This document shows positions 10,776 to 22,463 of a stretch of DNA of 64,000 nt, in pieces. Where the stretch lies: positions 40,791 to 104,790 of the forward strand of contig ARYC01001312.1 in NCBI GenBank assembly GCA_000711775.1. The letters are read 5' to 3'. The notes beneath the pieces were generated by a model. The model saw only the letters and a list, made by a program, of their open reading frames with translations. It searched no databases and was not told the DNA's origin. A program made the position numbers and the translations under genes. This DNA comes from Oxytricha trifallax (taxonomy: Eukaryota > Ciliophora > Spirotrichea > Sporadotrichida > Oxytrichidae). Position 1 is the first letter of the stretch; each line of letters begins with the position of its first letter.

Positions 10776-10908
10776 CAATATTTCTATGTCATTCTATATA
10801 ATGTCATATTATGATTTAGCAAGTAAACCCATTCTGTATTAATTAATTATTTAATAATGTTAATAATTTAAGTAATACGCTTAATAATTATCTAATTAGT
10901 TCTTTAAT

Positions 10909-11616
10909 ATGAAATGCATCAGCTTAGCTCACGACAAAAGACTTCATACATCAATCTTTAAAAAACTGTAACAAACATTAGATTAAGAAATACTTTTCAA
11001 TAAAGAATAAAACTTGTTGTTAAAATAATTAAAATCGACCGAATTCTTAACATGAAAAATATTTAGTGTTTACAATGCTCGCAAGCCACATTTTATAACT
11101 TTAGATAATCTCAAAAAACCTCGACTGCTGACATAAAAGATTATTAGCACAGGCATTAGGAAATTAAAGAATCTCTGATTTGGATCTGAAACTTCAAAGA
11201 ACAGAACTATATAATAAAATTCAGTTTAATCAATGAATTTTGAAATTAAGAATTGCATTTAGTAATAAAATATACATTAAACATAGAAGAAAACTACAAT
11301 AAAACTGTTAACTTAATCTGTAAAATATTTTAAAAAATAATATTTATGGTTGATCCTTAAAGTATTTGATTTAAATTTATTAGTGATGTTAGCAATTTCT
11401 AAATGTCCGACTAATTTAGACTAGCTACAGTTCCTCAATCTTAGAGATGCTTAGTTAAATTTTGGAATTGTGATATAAAAATGTGCTCATAATGAACAAA
11501 ATTATTTAAATACACTCTCAATTCAATCATACAAGCGAGCTCCACAAATATTTCATTTAAATATAAGTTTATTATTTATTAAATGTAGCTCAATGATCTT
11601 TTTAGTAGAATTATGA
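10909..11616 (+). CDS. leucine-rich-repeat-like frame interrupted by two TGA codons
   Basis: One frame runs from ATG 10909 (MKCISLAHDKRLH) to TGA 11614-11616, with TGA also at 11053-11055 and 11176-11178. The part after 11178 includes SKCPTNLDQLQFLNLRDAQL, which resembles a leucine-rich repeat strand-turn unit. The frame is preserved across both internal TGAs. They may be nonsense mutations, intron-borne, or part of the recurrent in-frame TGA pattern noted in the findings. No ortholog is recognised. Confidence 0.4.
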
Positions 11617-11660
11617 AAATATGACATAACAATCAAAAATAAAACTAACTATTTACAAAA

Positions 11661-11804
11661 ATGTTGAGCAGAGTTATGTTGGCTTCATTGACAGCACCCT
11701 TTTGCTAACAATTTTCAACTATTAATCGAATTTTCTCCTATGAAAAGTGTATGTCAATAGGTATTAAAGTGAAAATACTACCCCCACACTCAATGAAGAA
11801 TTGA
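11661..11804 (+). CDS. small hypothetical protein, 47 aa
   Basis: The frame runs ATG 11661 to TGA 11802-11804, beginning MLSRVMLASLTAPF, which resembles a mitochondrial presequence (Arg, Ser, hydrophobics, no acid). A coding-like continuation in another frame (EELTKVLYINLDFTASII) starts at about 11795, so an intron, indel or eliminated sequence probably separates two parts of one gene. Not recognised. Confidence 0.35.
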
Positions 11805-12762
11805 CAAAAGTACTTTATATAAATCTTGATTTCACAGCTTCTATTATCTATTGTCTATTCCTAAATGTTGATATAGAAAGATTTATAAAAAAAAATAAAA
11901 ATATTTTCATATGGATGTGGATCGGGTTCATAAGATTGCAAAAAAACCACTAATATTTATATTTAGAATTCATTAGTGATAATTGAACAAACGGTTTGAG
12001 AATACAATACCTTAGTTGGTCAGAAGTGCCCTTAATACAGCACTATATGAACAAGAGACAAATACAGAAAGATAAAATTAAAGTTATGTGTAGACTCAAA
12101 TGCTTTTAGAAATTTAAGAACATATTATTTTAAAAAGACTAAACCTTAATATGTAAATACATATTTAAATTGGGTTTCCTAAAGACATAAATATTAATAC
12201 TTATTTTTTAGAAAAAAAGACATTCGATAAATTGATTGATGATCATTTAATCTTTCATATTTATTATTTTTCATTTTAAATTTTCAAAAGGTCATAAATA
12301 CTTTTTTTATTTTTAATTGATTTAGTTTGAAATTATTTTAAGTTAGAGAATGAAATCTTGATGCTTAATACCAATAATTAACATTGTTTTTGAGTAATTT
12401 GTCAATATTATAAATGCAATACATTTATAAATAAAACCATTTCCTATTAACATAAGAAATAAATGACTTAAAATTCTTTAAAAACCATAATTTATAAACA
12501 TTTAGTTTAGTTAAAGACTTTTGATGAATTTTAATTGGAAATTTAGCAATTAATACCTAACTTTTAGAAGGTATTTTACCGTAAAGTTTATATTTAACTA
12601 ATATAATATTCAAAATTCTTGAATTTTCTTACTAAATACAATAGTCTTTTAAAAATATCAAATAAATTTTGTAATTTCAAACAAAAAGTAAAAGCTTTGA
12701 CCTTAATCATCAATCCATACAATTTATTTATTAGTTATGCATATAATATTGTTGAATGATAT

Positions 12763-12763
<1 letters not shown>

Positions 12764-12799
<36 letters not shown>
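12764..12799. repeat. (AT)n simple repeat
   Basis: About 18 uninterrupted AT dinucleotides followed by ACATATAT. This is the longest simple repeat in the window. Confidence 0.95.
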
Positions 12800-12805
<6 letters not shown>

Positions 12806-12975
12806 TTTAGAAATTTGGGGATTTCCTGATTTTATATAGACTAATCTTCATAATTAATATCACCATTTACCTTCTACTTTTCCTCTTCATGATAACAATC
12901 TAGGAGTATTGGATCCTGAGCACTCTTAAAGCTTTTCTTTTCCTTGCAGTCGTAGCTATTTTATCTAACCCTATT
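12806..12975 (-). CDS. hypothetical protein segment
   Basis: A minus-strand coding-like block reads YDCKEKKSFKSAQDPILLD and CYHEEEKQKVNGDINYED. It is strongly charged with RNY codons. The frame runs on into the AT repeat without a stop, so its 3' boundary is unclear. It is likely one macronuclear-destined segment of a larger gene. Confidence 0.4.
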
Positions 12976-13483
12976 ATTTGAAGTTTCGTTAGTTTAAATC
13001 AATAGCTCCCCCTTTATTTTAATTAACAAATAAATAAAAACATTTATAAAAATTAATATCTAAAGATTGAATTTATATTCATAAATATATTAATTAAATA
13101 TCAATGAAAAAATATTTACTTATTATTAAATTATAGTTTTAAATAAATTTTTATAGAATATTTAATTAAAGCTTAAAATGAAGAGAAAGAAGAATAAATA
13201 TTAATTCTTGAGAATATAAATTTAATAGAAAGCTCTTTCTGGTTAAAGTGAGGTTATTTCGATCTTATTGTAATATTCAATTTCCTAAAAGTATTTCTGG
13301 TTCAAGACTTTTATAACTCTCTCAGCTAAATAGTAAGTTCTAAAAACTATTTTAATATTATTTTATAATGCTGTTCAGATATAGCTTTGAGGTTTCGTTA
13401 AAATTTATCTTGTTTAAATTCATGTATTTTTAATTTTTTATTTAGTAAAGTTGGTTATCTGTCATGAAATTGTAGACTGGTGA

Positions 13484-13909
13484 TACATCAGCAAAGAGGC
13501 TCCTAAAGTTTATGAGTCGAGTTTACTTTCTTTGAAGTGGCGGAGATCTGGGCTAAGAATGCAAAGGGATCCTGTTTAATACTGCTTATCTTTATATCTT
13601 GTAAATATTATTAAACTGTTTTAAGAGAAATATTTGATTTCTTAAAATCGATATAGTATTATATTAAATGCAATTGATAATAATTTATAGTTTCATTAAT
13701 ATTTCCTTGTTATACTTTATATTATTCCCACTTTTAAAGATTTATTTGTGTTAAAGGATGATCTCAGATAAAACATATTGCAAAACTATCTTAGGAATTT
13801 ATAGTTTGGTAATAAGAAAATTTCAATATTCATTACAAATAGTGGTAGTCTTAGCAAAAAAATATTTATTAATTTTATACTATAAAATGTAAAATTAACT
13901 TATTTATGA
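13484..13909 (+). CDS. open frame, 141 codons, unknown
   Basis: The frame lies between TGA 13481-13483 and TGA 13907-13909. The first part (YISKEAPKVYESSLLSLKWR, RMQRDPVQYCL) sits in GC-richer sequence and looks coding. The remainder becomes AT-rich with more Ile/Asn/Gln and could be fortuitous under a one-stop code. No start codon is evident. Confidence 0.35.
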
Positions 13910-14250
13910 ATAAATAAGTATTTATCCATTATGAATTAGATAATTATTTATAATTTTGTCAAATTTTTGTCTCAAAAATCTTGTATTAATAGAGTGAGAT
14001 CTTATTCTGATTATATTAAAAACTCGCTAATGATTGTTAAAGTAATTTTATATTTTAATGATACTCCATTATAAATATATAGTTTTATATAAAATAAAAG
14101 TCTAATTAATAAATGCTAAAATTAATTACGTTAATTGGCATATTTTTAATAAAAAGAACGCAAAATTTGAGAAAAATAATATAAAAATACAATTAAATAA
14201 GTTTTACATTATATTTTCAAATAACTTTTATATTATTTATACTTATATTT

Positions 14251-14467
14251 TTTAATTACATATTTCGCTTTAATATACAGTATATTTTCCACACTTAATG
14301 CAAACGCGCACATTTTTTTCCTGCTCAATCGTCTATTCTGTCTTTGAAAAAGTAGACTGTAAAACTTCCAAAAAGCTACCCAGTCAACAATATTTTTTCT
14401 GATTAACTTTGAAAAACAATTAGTTAAAAAACTCATAGGTCTGTACAATTCCTAATTGAAATGCTTT
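14251..14467 (-). pseudogene. LINE-type reverse transcriptase relic
   Basis: The minus-strand frame contains YRPMSFLTNCFSKLIRKNI, then WVAFWKFYSLL and RRLSRKKM. This follows the order of non-LTR retrotransposon RT domains 1-2 (YRPISL...SKLFEK...L..FL......Q.GFRK). The finger is degraded: the GFR box reads RRLSRK. Only about 70 residues remain, with no palm motif (xxDD), so this is a short dead fragment. The call rests on motif order and is moderate. Confidence 0.5.
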
Positions 14468-14481
14468 TAATTTGTATATCA

Positions 14482-14700
14482 TCACAATCTAAATTTATTC
14501 TTGGGAACGTGAAAATTACTAGCATGAGCAGTGAACATTACCTCAAATGGATTCGGGATCTTGGGTACCTTTGCAGTATAGATATGGCTCATACAGCACT
14601 CTCTAAGACATTCTGAAATTCTGAATATAATGCTGCTCTAGTAATAATCATCGTAATCCCCAGCTTGATGTTATAATGGCTTAATTATTTATCGAGCCAT
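14482..14700 (-). CDS. small hypothetical protein, 72 aa
   Basis: A complete frame runs from ATG 14700 (MARQIIKPLQHQAGDYDDYY) to TGA 14482-14484. Codon use is strongly purine-first. It contains a Cys cluster (CLRECCMSH) and a Pro-rich C-terminal half (KVPKIPNPFEVMF). No family is recognised. It lies upstream of the RT relic on the same strand but in GC-richer sequence, so it is probably an independent gene. Confidence 0.5.
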
Positions 14701-15360
14701 TTTATTAGTTTCAGTGTTTAAAAGAAGTTTTAAGCGAAAATGTGAGCTATGTTTCAGCAGTGACAACACTCAATTGTACTGCTAAAAATTAGGGGATATA
14801 TATGTTTGGCTTAGTAAAGTTTCTCATGAGTGGAGATAAGTGACAATATTTATTTCACAAGGACTTTATATGCAATTAATTTAGCCTTCTTTCACATGTC
14901 ATCTCGTTGTATCTTGCTCTATATTCTAAGTTATTCTTGCAAATTGATACTTTCCACTACTGCCTATCCTTATTTACTTTACTATTGGTTTAATTAAATA
15001 GAGTTGCCTGAGTAATTTCCTACTAGTATGTGTTCCGAATTACGACAAAGATATTCCACAATTTCGATTAGATAGGCTTAATGATTCCTGAAAATTCCAT
15101 GACTGAGTCTAGATTCGCTGTTAATTCTTATAATGCATTTTGCTATTATCCTCCCACCTTTGATCTTCAGTATAACTTGTTGATATCAAATTGAATAGCT
15201 GCAATTCAATTTATTATGAAATTAAGTAATTATAAAAAATAATCGATGATTAATAATATTAAATTAAAAAGATAATACAAAATATGGAGACGTTGGTGGG
15301 AGCTGTTCACTCAAAATAAAAGTAAGTTACAAAAACATACCTAAAATTTTATTTTTACAA

Positions 15361-15500
15361 AAGTAGCGGCCAGTTGGAGTGGTTAGTAACAAGACAGATA
15401 TTCAGCAGGGGAACAGATCAAGGTTATGGAATTCATAAATGGAAAAATGGAGATAGATACGAAGGTTTCTTGAAAGTTGAAACAGTTTTATTAAGATTTC
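15361..15500 (+). CDS. MORN-repeat protein segment
   Basis: After a splice-acceptor-like TTTTTACAAAAG, a frame reads SSGQLEWLVTRQIFSRGTDQ then GYGIHKWKNGDRYEGFLK. The G-Y-G...W-x-NGD-x-YEG pattern is the MORN repeat, usually found in membrane-associated or cytoskeletal proteins of ciliates. Only one clear repeat and part of another are visible, so this is one segment of a larger gene. Confidence 0.55.
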
Positions 15501-15582
15501 TATTTTTATTAGTGTAATAAGTATTCTAATTCACTTGTATTTAAATACTTTCAATCATCTATTTTTCGTTTAATTATCATAA

Positions 15583-16017
15583 ATGCTTAGACAACAGCGA
15601 GGACAGGAATTTTGTATTATCACTACGTTTAATGGTGATTAATTTCTAATCGGTGGTTAAAACTTATATGTAGTAAATAGAAACGCTCCTTTATTTAAAA
15701 AACCCAATGAGAACCAATTCAAAATACTAAAACAACCAATTAAATAAATCAAAGATTTTCAGCACAATAGCTATCGTCCGAGAAATGAAAAAATATTAAT
15801 TGGGTATTTGCGATGTTAAATATAATAATTATTTTATTTTTTATGCATTTTATAGTTCTTATTTCTATCTTGACCTTCATATATCCAGATAGATGTCATG
15901 TTCTTGCGATCCAACAATTATGATGAAACTTTTTCAGTGGAAACGACTCATGAATTGTTTTAAGTAGAATTTAACTTCAAAGGAGATTAAGACACCACTC
16001 TCTCCATTAATAGATGA
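15583..16017 (+). CDS. hypothetical gene with probable 52-nt intron
   Basis: The frame starts at ATG 15583 (MLRQQRGQEF). It contains FNGDQFLIGGQNLYVVNRN, typical of a beta-propeller strand series. A GT..TATAG segment at 15804-15855 (52 nt) may be an intron. Downstream, SNNYDETFSVETTHELF and VEFNFKGDQDTT end at TGA 16015-16017 in strongly coding-like sequence. The splice and the two frames do not reconcile perfectly, so a segment may be missing. Confidence 0.4.
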
Positions 16018-17066
16018 TTTAACTATATTATAATAAGATTTGAGTATGTTATTATAATTAAGATAGCATATAAATGTTGTTGCTAAATGTATATTTGTTA
16101 TAAATAACATGGTAATAACGATTTATACTAAAAATTGATTATTAGTAATATTTATAATAATTTAAGAATATAATACTAAAAATTGATTAAATTATTTTAT
16201 CAATCAGCTTAATCCATAACATACTATACTTTTAATTAAACTGAATTATTATCTGCGTTCTTTCAATTTATAGAGTTTCAATTCAAATTATTTCAAACAG
16301 TTATATCTTTAAAATTACTTGACTCCTAAAGAACTACAATCGAATGTCTCGTAAGTAAAAGTGCAACCAATTTAAAAACAAAAGATTAATGTTTAGTTTT
16401 AAACCAGTATTTTGATGACAGTATTCACTATCTAAGCAATTTAGGAAAATATTTTTTAATTTTTGTTTAAATTATATTATTCACAATTAAAAAATCATTA
16501 TGAGATCTTACTTCAATAAAATTACTGAAACTATAGTTATTTTTAATTTAATTTTATGCTTTCATTCCTGGTTATCGTATTCAAGAAAAATAAAATAAAA
16601 TTATCTAAAAGAATTGATAGAAGAGGAATATACAAAAAAAAGTAGTAGAATTCTAAATATCACCTCTAGTAATCTTGGATGACAAAGAAGTGAATAAGAT
16701 AAAGAAAAGGATAATTTTAATAAAGTGGAACTGATGAATTACATAGCATATTTTTGAGTAGTTTTATCATTCTATCATTTTGAATTATAAATGTTGTTTA
16801 ATATTTAATTGAACTTAAAAATGCTCTAAGTAAGTGATACATGAGTATTTTTGGAAGTAAGCAGTGATATGTGAAAGAAATAATTTAGAATACAAATAAA
16901 TTATTCCTATAAAGTTTCAAGATTTTGATGATAGGCATTAAGTAATAGAAGATTAAGTATTAGATCCAGAAGTTAATAGAATGTTTTCTCCCCTATAGCA
17001 AATTAACAAGTAGAAGAATTTGCAAGTAAACCAATCTTCTGAATATTCGTTGAGAATTGAATAAAC
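16018..17066. other. AT-rich stretch, no firm gene
   Basis: Mostly AT-rich. A weak coding-like block (ELIEEEYTKKSSRIL, about 16600-16670) and a Gln/Glu-rich stretch near 16960-17060 may be further segments of the downstream gene. None is bounded well enough to annotate. Confidence 0.3.
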
Positions 17067-17692
17067 ATGAAAATAATCCATTTGATGTTTAATCTTAAAA
17101 TTCTGCTACTTGAAATGGAAATTGGAAATAAGAACAGTAAGTCAGAGAAGTGGAAAGAGTTGAATGAAGAAAAGTAGAATGCAAATATATAATTTTTCGT
17201 AAAATAGAATTCACAACAGTTGCTGCTAACTAAAGTTACTACAGCTTAAGCAAACAAACTTCCACTTCCTAGTTTTTCATCATCAAGGGATCAGTAGGTT
17301 GAAATTCCAAAAAGAACTAAACGTTGTTCCATCCGCATTTTAAGTGATACAATTCTCTACTAAATTGAATTAAGATTCATTAAACAAACTACTGAACATT
17401 TATATAAGTTTTTTGCTTAATTTTACAGAAGTATGATCATTTGTCTTCTAAGGATAGATTCCTTAATAAGGCTTGAAGAGTAGGTAGAAGTTAAAGAAAA
17501 TTATAATCAAAAGCAATTGATGCGATTAGTAAAAAGTTAATTAACCAAAGTAAGCAGGAATATAGATGTAACATATCTGCTCTAAATGAGATATTGACTA
17601 CATGCCTCAAGTGCTATAATAAGAGTAAAAGCTTAGTAAAATGGATTGATTTCAATTTGAAAATTAAGTAAGCTCTCAAAATCTGCAACTGA
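17067..17692 (+). CDS. hypothetical protein in two overlapping frames (probable exon or segment junction)
   Basis: Frame 1 runs ATG 17067 to TGA 17595-17597 (176 codons). It includes KNSKSEKWKELNEEKQ, LPLPSFSSSRDQQVEIPKR and TKRCSIRILSDTILY. Frame 2 takes over after an acceptor-like TTTTACAG at 17428, with KYDHLSSKDRFLNKA, an in-frame TGA (17474-17476), then SKKLINQSKQEYRCNISAL, and ends at TGA 17690-17692. Codon use favours frame 1 before 17340 and frame 2 after 17428. It probably belongs to the same locus as the segments up to 19584. Confidence 0.45.
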
Positions 17693-18399
17693 TCATAATC
17701 AAATTTAATGAGAGAAATTCATCTTAAATCTAAAACTAAATTTGAATTTTTTGTGAAAAGCAAACAACGTTGATATATCCTAGAAGGAGTAAAATATTAA
17801 TGATGAGATGTAAGAGAGAGAAACAAAGTATCAGAAAATGAATTGTTTTTAGTGTATTGGGAAGAATCCCAATTATTGTTACTTTTTTTCAAGGATTAAA
17901 GCAGTATATTGCATTAAATTTTCTCTTTAAATATCTTATATGAAATTACTTAAAAATATACTGCACTTTCTTAACTCTAATAAAAATTTTGAATTAATTG
18001 AATTAAGGAGACTAAAGGGGATCTCACTATAGAAATATAATTTGTTTGAAGATATTATTATGTATAATTTATTTATAATAAATCAGGCAATTACTAACAA
18101 ATCTAGAAGACATTAAAAGAAATATGGAAAAAGAATGTTAAACTAATTAAACTTCAATATCTTTGGTTGGCTATGATAAGTATATTTGATTATTAGAATA
18201 ATAAATAGTTTTTATATATTAATAATATATATATATATATCCAATGATAAGCCTGATAGCATTCATTTAAATTTTCTCTAACAAAATATAACCATTTATA
18301 AATTATTTTGTTTGGCATCATCCCTATTAGTATCAAATTAGATTAGTCATAAACTGGTTTAATGTTAGAGCAAAGTACTCTTAGAACTTAAAACTCCTT

Positions 18400-18665
18400 T
18401 CTTGGCTGATCACTTTTCTGGTGCAAGTCTTTGTTGAGTTATAAGAATATTTAAGGGAGAAATACACTGAGTATAAATAGCATTGTTTTGATATATATAG
18501 ACTAATCATTTTATTATTAATGTAGAAAGAATGCAGATATGTAAGTAATTTAAAGTTAAAACAGTAAACTAGACAGTTACTTTGGGGTCTTAAACTGAAT
18601 CACTTTTTGAAGCTTTGAATAAATTCTCAATGGTCATTATAAAAACTAATCTTCTAGAAATCATA
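18400..18665 (+). CDS. hypothetical protein segments
   Basis: Two coding-like blocks lie here: FVELQEYLREKYTEYKQ (about 18430-18480) and KVKTVNQTVTLGSQTESLFE (about 18550-18620). The second has strongly purine-first codons. They are in different frames, consistent with exons or macronuclear-destined segments of one plus-strand gene. Confidence 0.4.
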
Positions 18666-18802
18666 CACTAAGCTTGAAATGTAAAAATATTGATAGAGAG
18701 TGCAGTTAGTTTTTACTTAATTATTATTATGACAATATTTATATTATAAATAATTTGCTATATCGATTATTATTTTATATATTTTATAAAATATAAAAAG
18801 GA

Positions 18803-19584
18803 AATGCCAGAAGATTCATCTCTTTAATCCAAGAGAAAGCTGATCCAAGCAACTTTCTACATATATTAAACTCTGCTTACCTAATATCATATTGCTACTT
18901 CGAATCTTACTGCATTAATTGATTATTACAATCTTAAATATATTTATATTTATATATCTTTAAAACAAGATTGTGCGGGTAAGGTTTTGCTTAATTTGCA
19001 TTAATGACAGCATTCATCAGAGATCAAGTGCTAAGTTATTGTCGCTTACAAGAATCTTAGTACCCTGAACGCTCAAATCTACGCATTCAAAGCTGAAGAA
19101 TCAGACAAAGACGCAGTAGTTTTTAATCTCAGTAGCATAACTCCTTTGAAACTAAAATATCCGGGTAAGTTAAATAAGATCGATTGTATCGATTAACAAG
19201 ACATTTAATTACTCTCGTTGAGGGATGTGATAAAATGTTGCATTGAACTAAATCAATAAGATTGATATAGATATGATATTATAATATAAGTAGGATAAAA
19301 ACTGTGAATATAATGAATTGGATTTTATATCAGGGAACTTTATCAAAGAGCTTAGCTTTAGTGAGAGTAATAACAGATATTAATCATATTTAATGTTGAC
19401 ATTCAATATTATATTAATAATTATATCGATATTGCTATTAAATATGAGATAATTATTCATTTAACTAGCTTTAAAAAATTTGAATTATCAAATAAAGACT
19501 TTGGATGAGTTTACTATTTGTCAAGATCTTGAAAGAAAAAAGAATTAAAGACAATATCTGAAGAGAAATTTAGCGAGTAAATGA
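18803..19584 (+). CDS. membrane-anchored protein, 3' exons (two small introns)
   Basis: Blocks read PEDSSLQSKRKLIQATF, then (19011-19164) YKNLSTLNAQIYAFKAEES and DKDAVVFNLSSITPLKLKY, then DIQLLSLRDVIKCCIELN. The middle block is bounded by introns 18979-19010 (32 nt) and 19165-19200 (36 nt), both starting GTAAG and ending AG; splicing keeps the frame open. The last block (19336-19584) has GNFIKELSFSES, a transmembrane segment LTFNIILIIISILLL and a basic tail ending at TGA 19582-19584. It is a probable single-pass membrane protein, otherwise unrecognised. Confidence 0.5.
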
Positions 19585-20462
19585 TATCAAGTTTGCTAAC
19601 ATAGATAGCATTTTAAAGTACCACAAAATTATATAATAATAATAAATACAATTAAATTGAATTTGATTATTTTTATATTTGAGTAACTTTATATTTATCA
19701 TATTTTAATATAATTCTCATCTAACTGTAGATAACAGTTCATTTTAGAAATTACATTATTTTTAAGCTTATCTTTGGTCGTTAATATGACATTTGCAAAT
19801 TTTGCAAACCAAATATCAATATAACCATTAATCCTCTCTGAAATTTTGCATAAATAGTTTTATGAAGCTATAATCTAATAATCAATAATTAATTCATTAG
19901 ACTAAAAAATATGATATGTTTACTTACACAGGCTAGTTGAATGCAACAAATTGGATACTAGGTGAAAGACTAGGTGCTGCAGAGATGCTTTCTCAATTAA
20001 ATTACTTGGATTTGTTATTTAACCAAATGCCATTAAGGTATAGAAAAATTTATATCACCCACACTCAGCAAACTCGAATAAATTTTACTATTCAAATTAA
20101 ATTAAGAAAAATAAATAAATAATAATAATAATAAAAATAATAATATTAATAATAAATAATTAAAGATGTTGACAGAATATACTTTTCGTTAAAATATACA
20201 AATTGTGATGTATGTTGGAAACTAAAATTTCTGATATCTCAATAGAATAAGTTCCAGAAAATTAACTCAACGATTGATTTGTTAATATACATTGTATGTA
20301 TATTAGATATCCGTGTAACTTTTAAATATGAATTTCATGAATAAATTTGTATATATATTAAAAATATAAAGATAAAAATAATATTAAAAAATCATTCTTT
20401 ATAATAAAAGATGCAAAGAAAAAATAAACAACATAAAAATTTATATAATAAGAATATTATTA
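19585..20462. other. AT-rich stretch, no supported gene
   Basis: Very AT-rich with poly-A/T and ATA runs. A short ATG frame (19937-20122) has no coding character in codon use and falls in low-complexity sequence. I see no gene. Confidence 0.6.
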
Positions 20463-21383
20463 AAGAAGAGACTCTCAGGACATCAAGAGCATCATTATAC
20501 CAACATGCTGTTAGTGAAGCTTAAAGAGTTGCATGAACTGAATAGTGTTGAGAATCACCAAAGACTCTAAGAACCTGGAGATGTATGATGCAAGAAAGAG
20601 AGTCGGAAGCCAAGCAATAGTCTAGAAAATCTCAAACAGATAAACAGTCTCGCTGAGGTAGTGATGGACAAAAGTTTCACTGCAGAAAGAATTGAGAACA
20701 AACCAGAAATAAACCAAGAAAATGATCCAGAAGACTGCGGAGTCATGGCCTTACTGATTGCTAATCAACTTGCGTTGGGACTTCCGGGAGAACCAATCTT
20801 CCAGATTTTCGCGAAGGATTGGATTAGCATACAGAGATACTACCTTATTTTCAATATGGAAATCGGTCACATGAAGATGGAGATTGGAAAATCAGGGATC
20901 TCAGTAGACAAGCAAATCCTTGAAGAAATCACTGAGAAGAGAAATGATTCACTATGGCAAGTAGGATGGAACAGGGATGAAACTTAGATTTTCAACGAAA
21001 TCTCCCAGATAGACACTTGGGACGAGATGGTACTGGAGAACGGAATCCAAATGGAGATGAAGAGAGCACTCGATGACCAATATTGGAAATTCAGGTAATT
21101 AAACGAGGACATGGCAGTAGCTGAAGAGAATTTGCTCATCTAGAGACAAAATCAATGGGGAGGGAACGAGTAAGTAAGGTAGGGGAAGGTTAAAGCGAAA
21201 CACATCCAAAGCTCAATGATGAACGAAACAACTCCCACAAGAATGGAGATTGAGGAAGATAACTAGGTTCAGGCAATGAGTGAGCAGCCAGAGAAAGGGC
21301 AGAATGAAAGAAGGAGACAAAACCTGAACGAGGAAGATGCAGATCAGGAGACAAATAAGACTGAAACGTTGGAGCAGTAATGA
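20463..21383 (+). CDS. Ulp1/SENP-like (C48) cysteine protease frame, with one internal TGA
   Basis: One frame reads from 20463 to TGA 21381-21383, with a single TGA at 20586-20588. Before it is GHQEHHYTNMLLVKLKELHE, which could be the strand around the catalytic His. After it is INQENDPEDCGVMALLIANQ, matching the Gln-x5-Asp-Cys-Gly catalytic Cys box of C48 peptidases. The remaining C-terminus is Gln/Glu-rich and acidic, ending NEEDADQETNKTETLEQ. C48 proteases cleave SUMO-like modifiers and are also carried by several eukaryotic DNA transposons. The internal TGA and lack of an N-terminal part leave open whether it is functional. Confidence 0.55.
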
Positions 21384-22463
21384 ATAACACTTTCTCTTTT
21401 TATATTAATGGTAAATCTAAGTACATTTTATTTTACCTTAAGTTATTATCTATATATCTATCACTAAAGGATAAATAATTTTAAATTAACTTTTTAAATA
21501 TATAAACAAGAAACAAACAAAAACAAATATTTCCAAATATAATATCTTTATAATCAAAAGAAGAAAAAATCAATTATAATATTTCAAAAATTAATTGCTA
21601 TTTAAAATCATATTAAATTTATGTTAAAAAAAAATAAAAATTAATTAAGTTGAAGGAGAAAAAAATACACAATAAAATAAAAAATATAAAAATATAACTA
21701 AATTTGTTAAAACAAAAAGAATTGCCATTGTCAATATTAATTTATTAATTTAATCATTAGCATTTATAAGCTAATCGACAACGCTTTCACGTAGTAAAAA
21801 CTCTTTGATTTTTTAGGGATCCTTGAAAGCACGTTTTTTTAATAATTCCCAAGCACCATTTATCGCAAATTCTTTCTAATTTTTTTTTAATTAATTAATT
21901 TTTTCTCATTATAATATAAATATTATTTTATTTTTTTTAATTTTCATTCTGAGTTTATTATTTGTTAATATTATATTCTTATGTTTAATTATTTATATAT
22001 TTTTATTTACATTTAATAATTATATTAAAAATTATTTATTTTTGTGTTTATGTATTAGCATTTTTAATATATTTTACTATTATTTATTTTATACTCAAGA
22101 CATTTTTTTTATTTAAAATACTTTTTATCTTTATTAAACCCCAAATCCTTAAAACCCCTTAGAGTAAAATGATTAGGCAGGTTCAAAATTTTTTTGAGTA
22201 AATTAAAGTATTGAAGTATATAGATTAAGCTATAAAATTAGTAATCAGATATAATTATTTTCTTATACCAATAAAAATATCCTTCTTAATTTTCAAATAA
22301 GAAATGATTTCCAGAGATTTCTACAAACTTGACAGATTTATTCTAAGCATTGTATCTTTATATAGCTTAAACTACTTATTAATCAAGTATAAAATGTAAA
22401 TTCTTTATACTTTTTTATTATTCGTTTTGTCTTAATCTTTGCTACCCAACTTTTAAGTTTTTC
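21384..22463. other. AT-rich stretch with a dispersed repeat and a telomere-like scar
   Basis: At about 21740-21840 a block containing AGTAAAAACTCTTTGATTTT recurs at about 48936-49025. At 22136-22160 the sequence AACCCCAAATCCTTAAAACC resembles a decayed TBE or telomere end, but no partner end is visible. The rest is AT-rich without a supported gene. Confidence 0.45.

Noticed and set aside
21190..21390. Minus-strand frame opposite the C48 protease frame
   Set aside because: Antisense shadow of the Gln/Glu-rich C-terminus.
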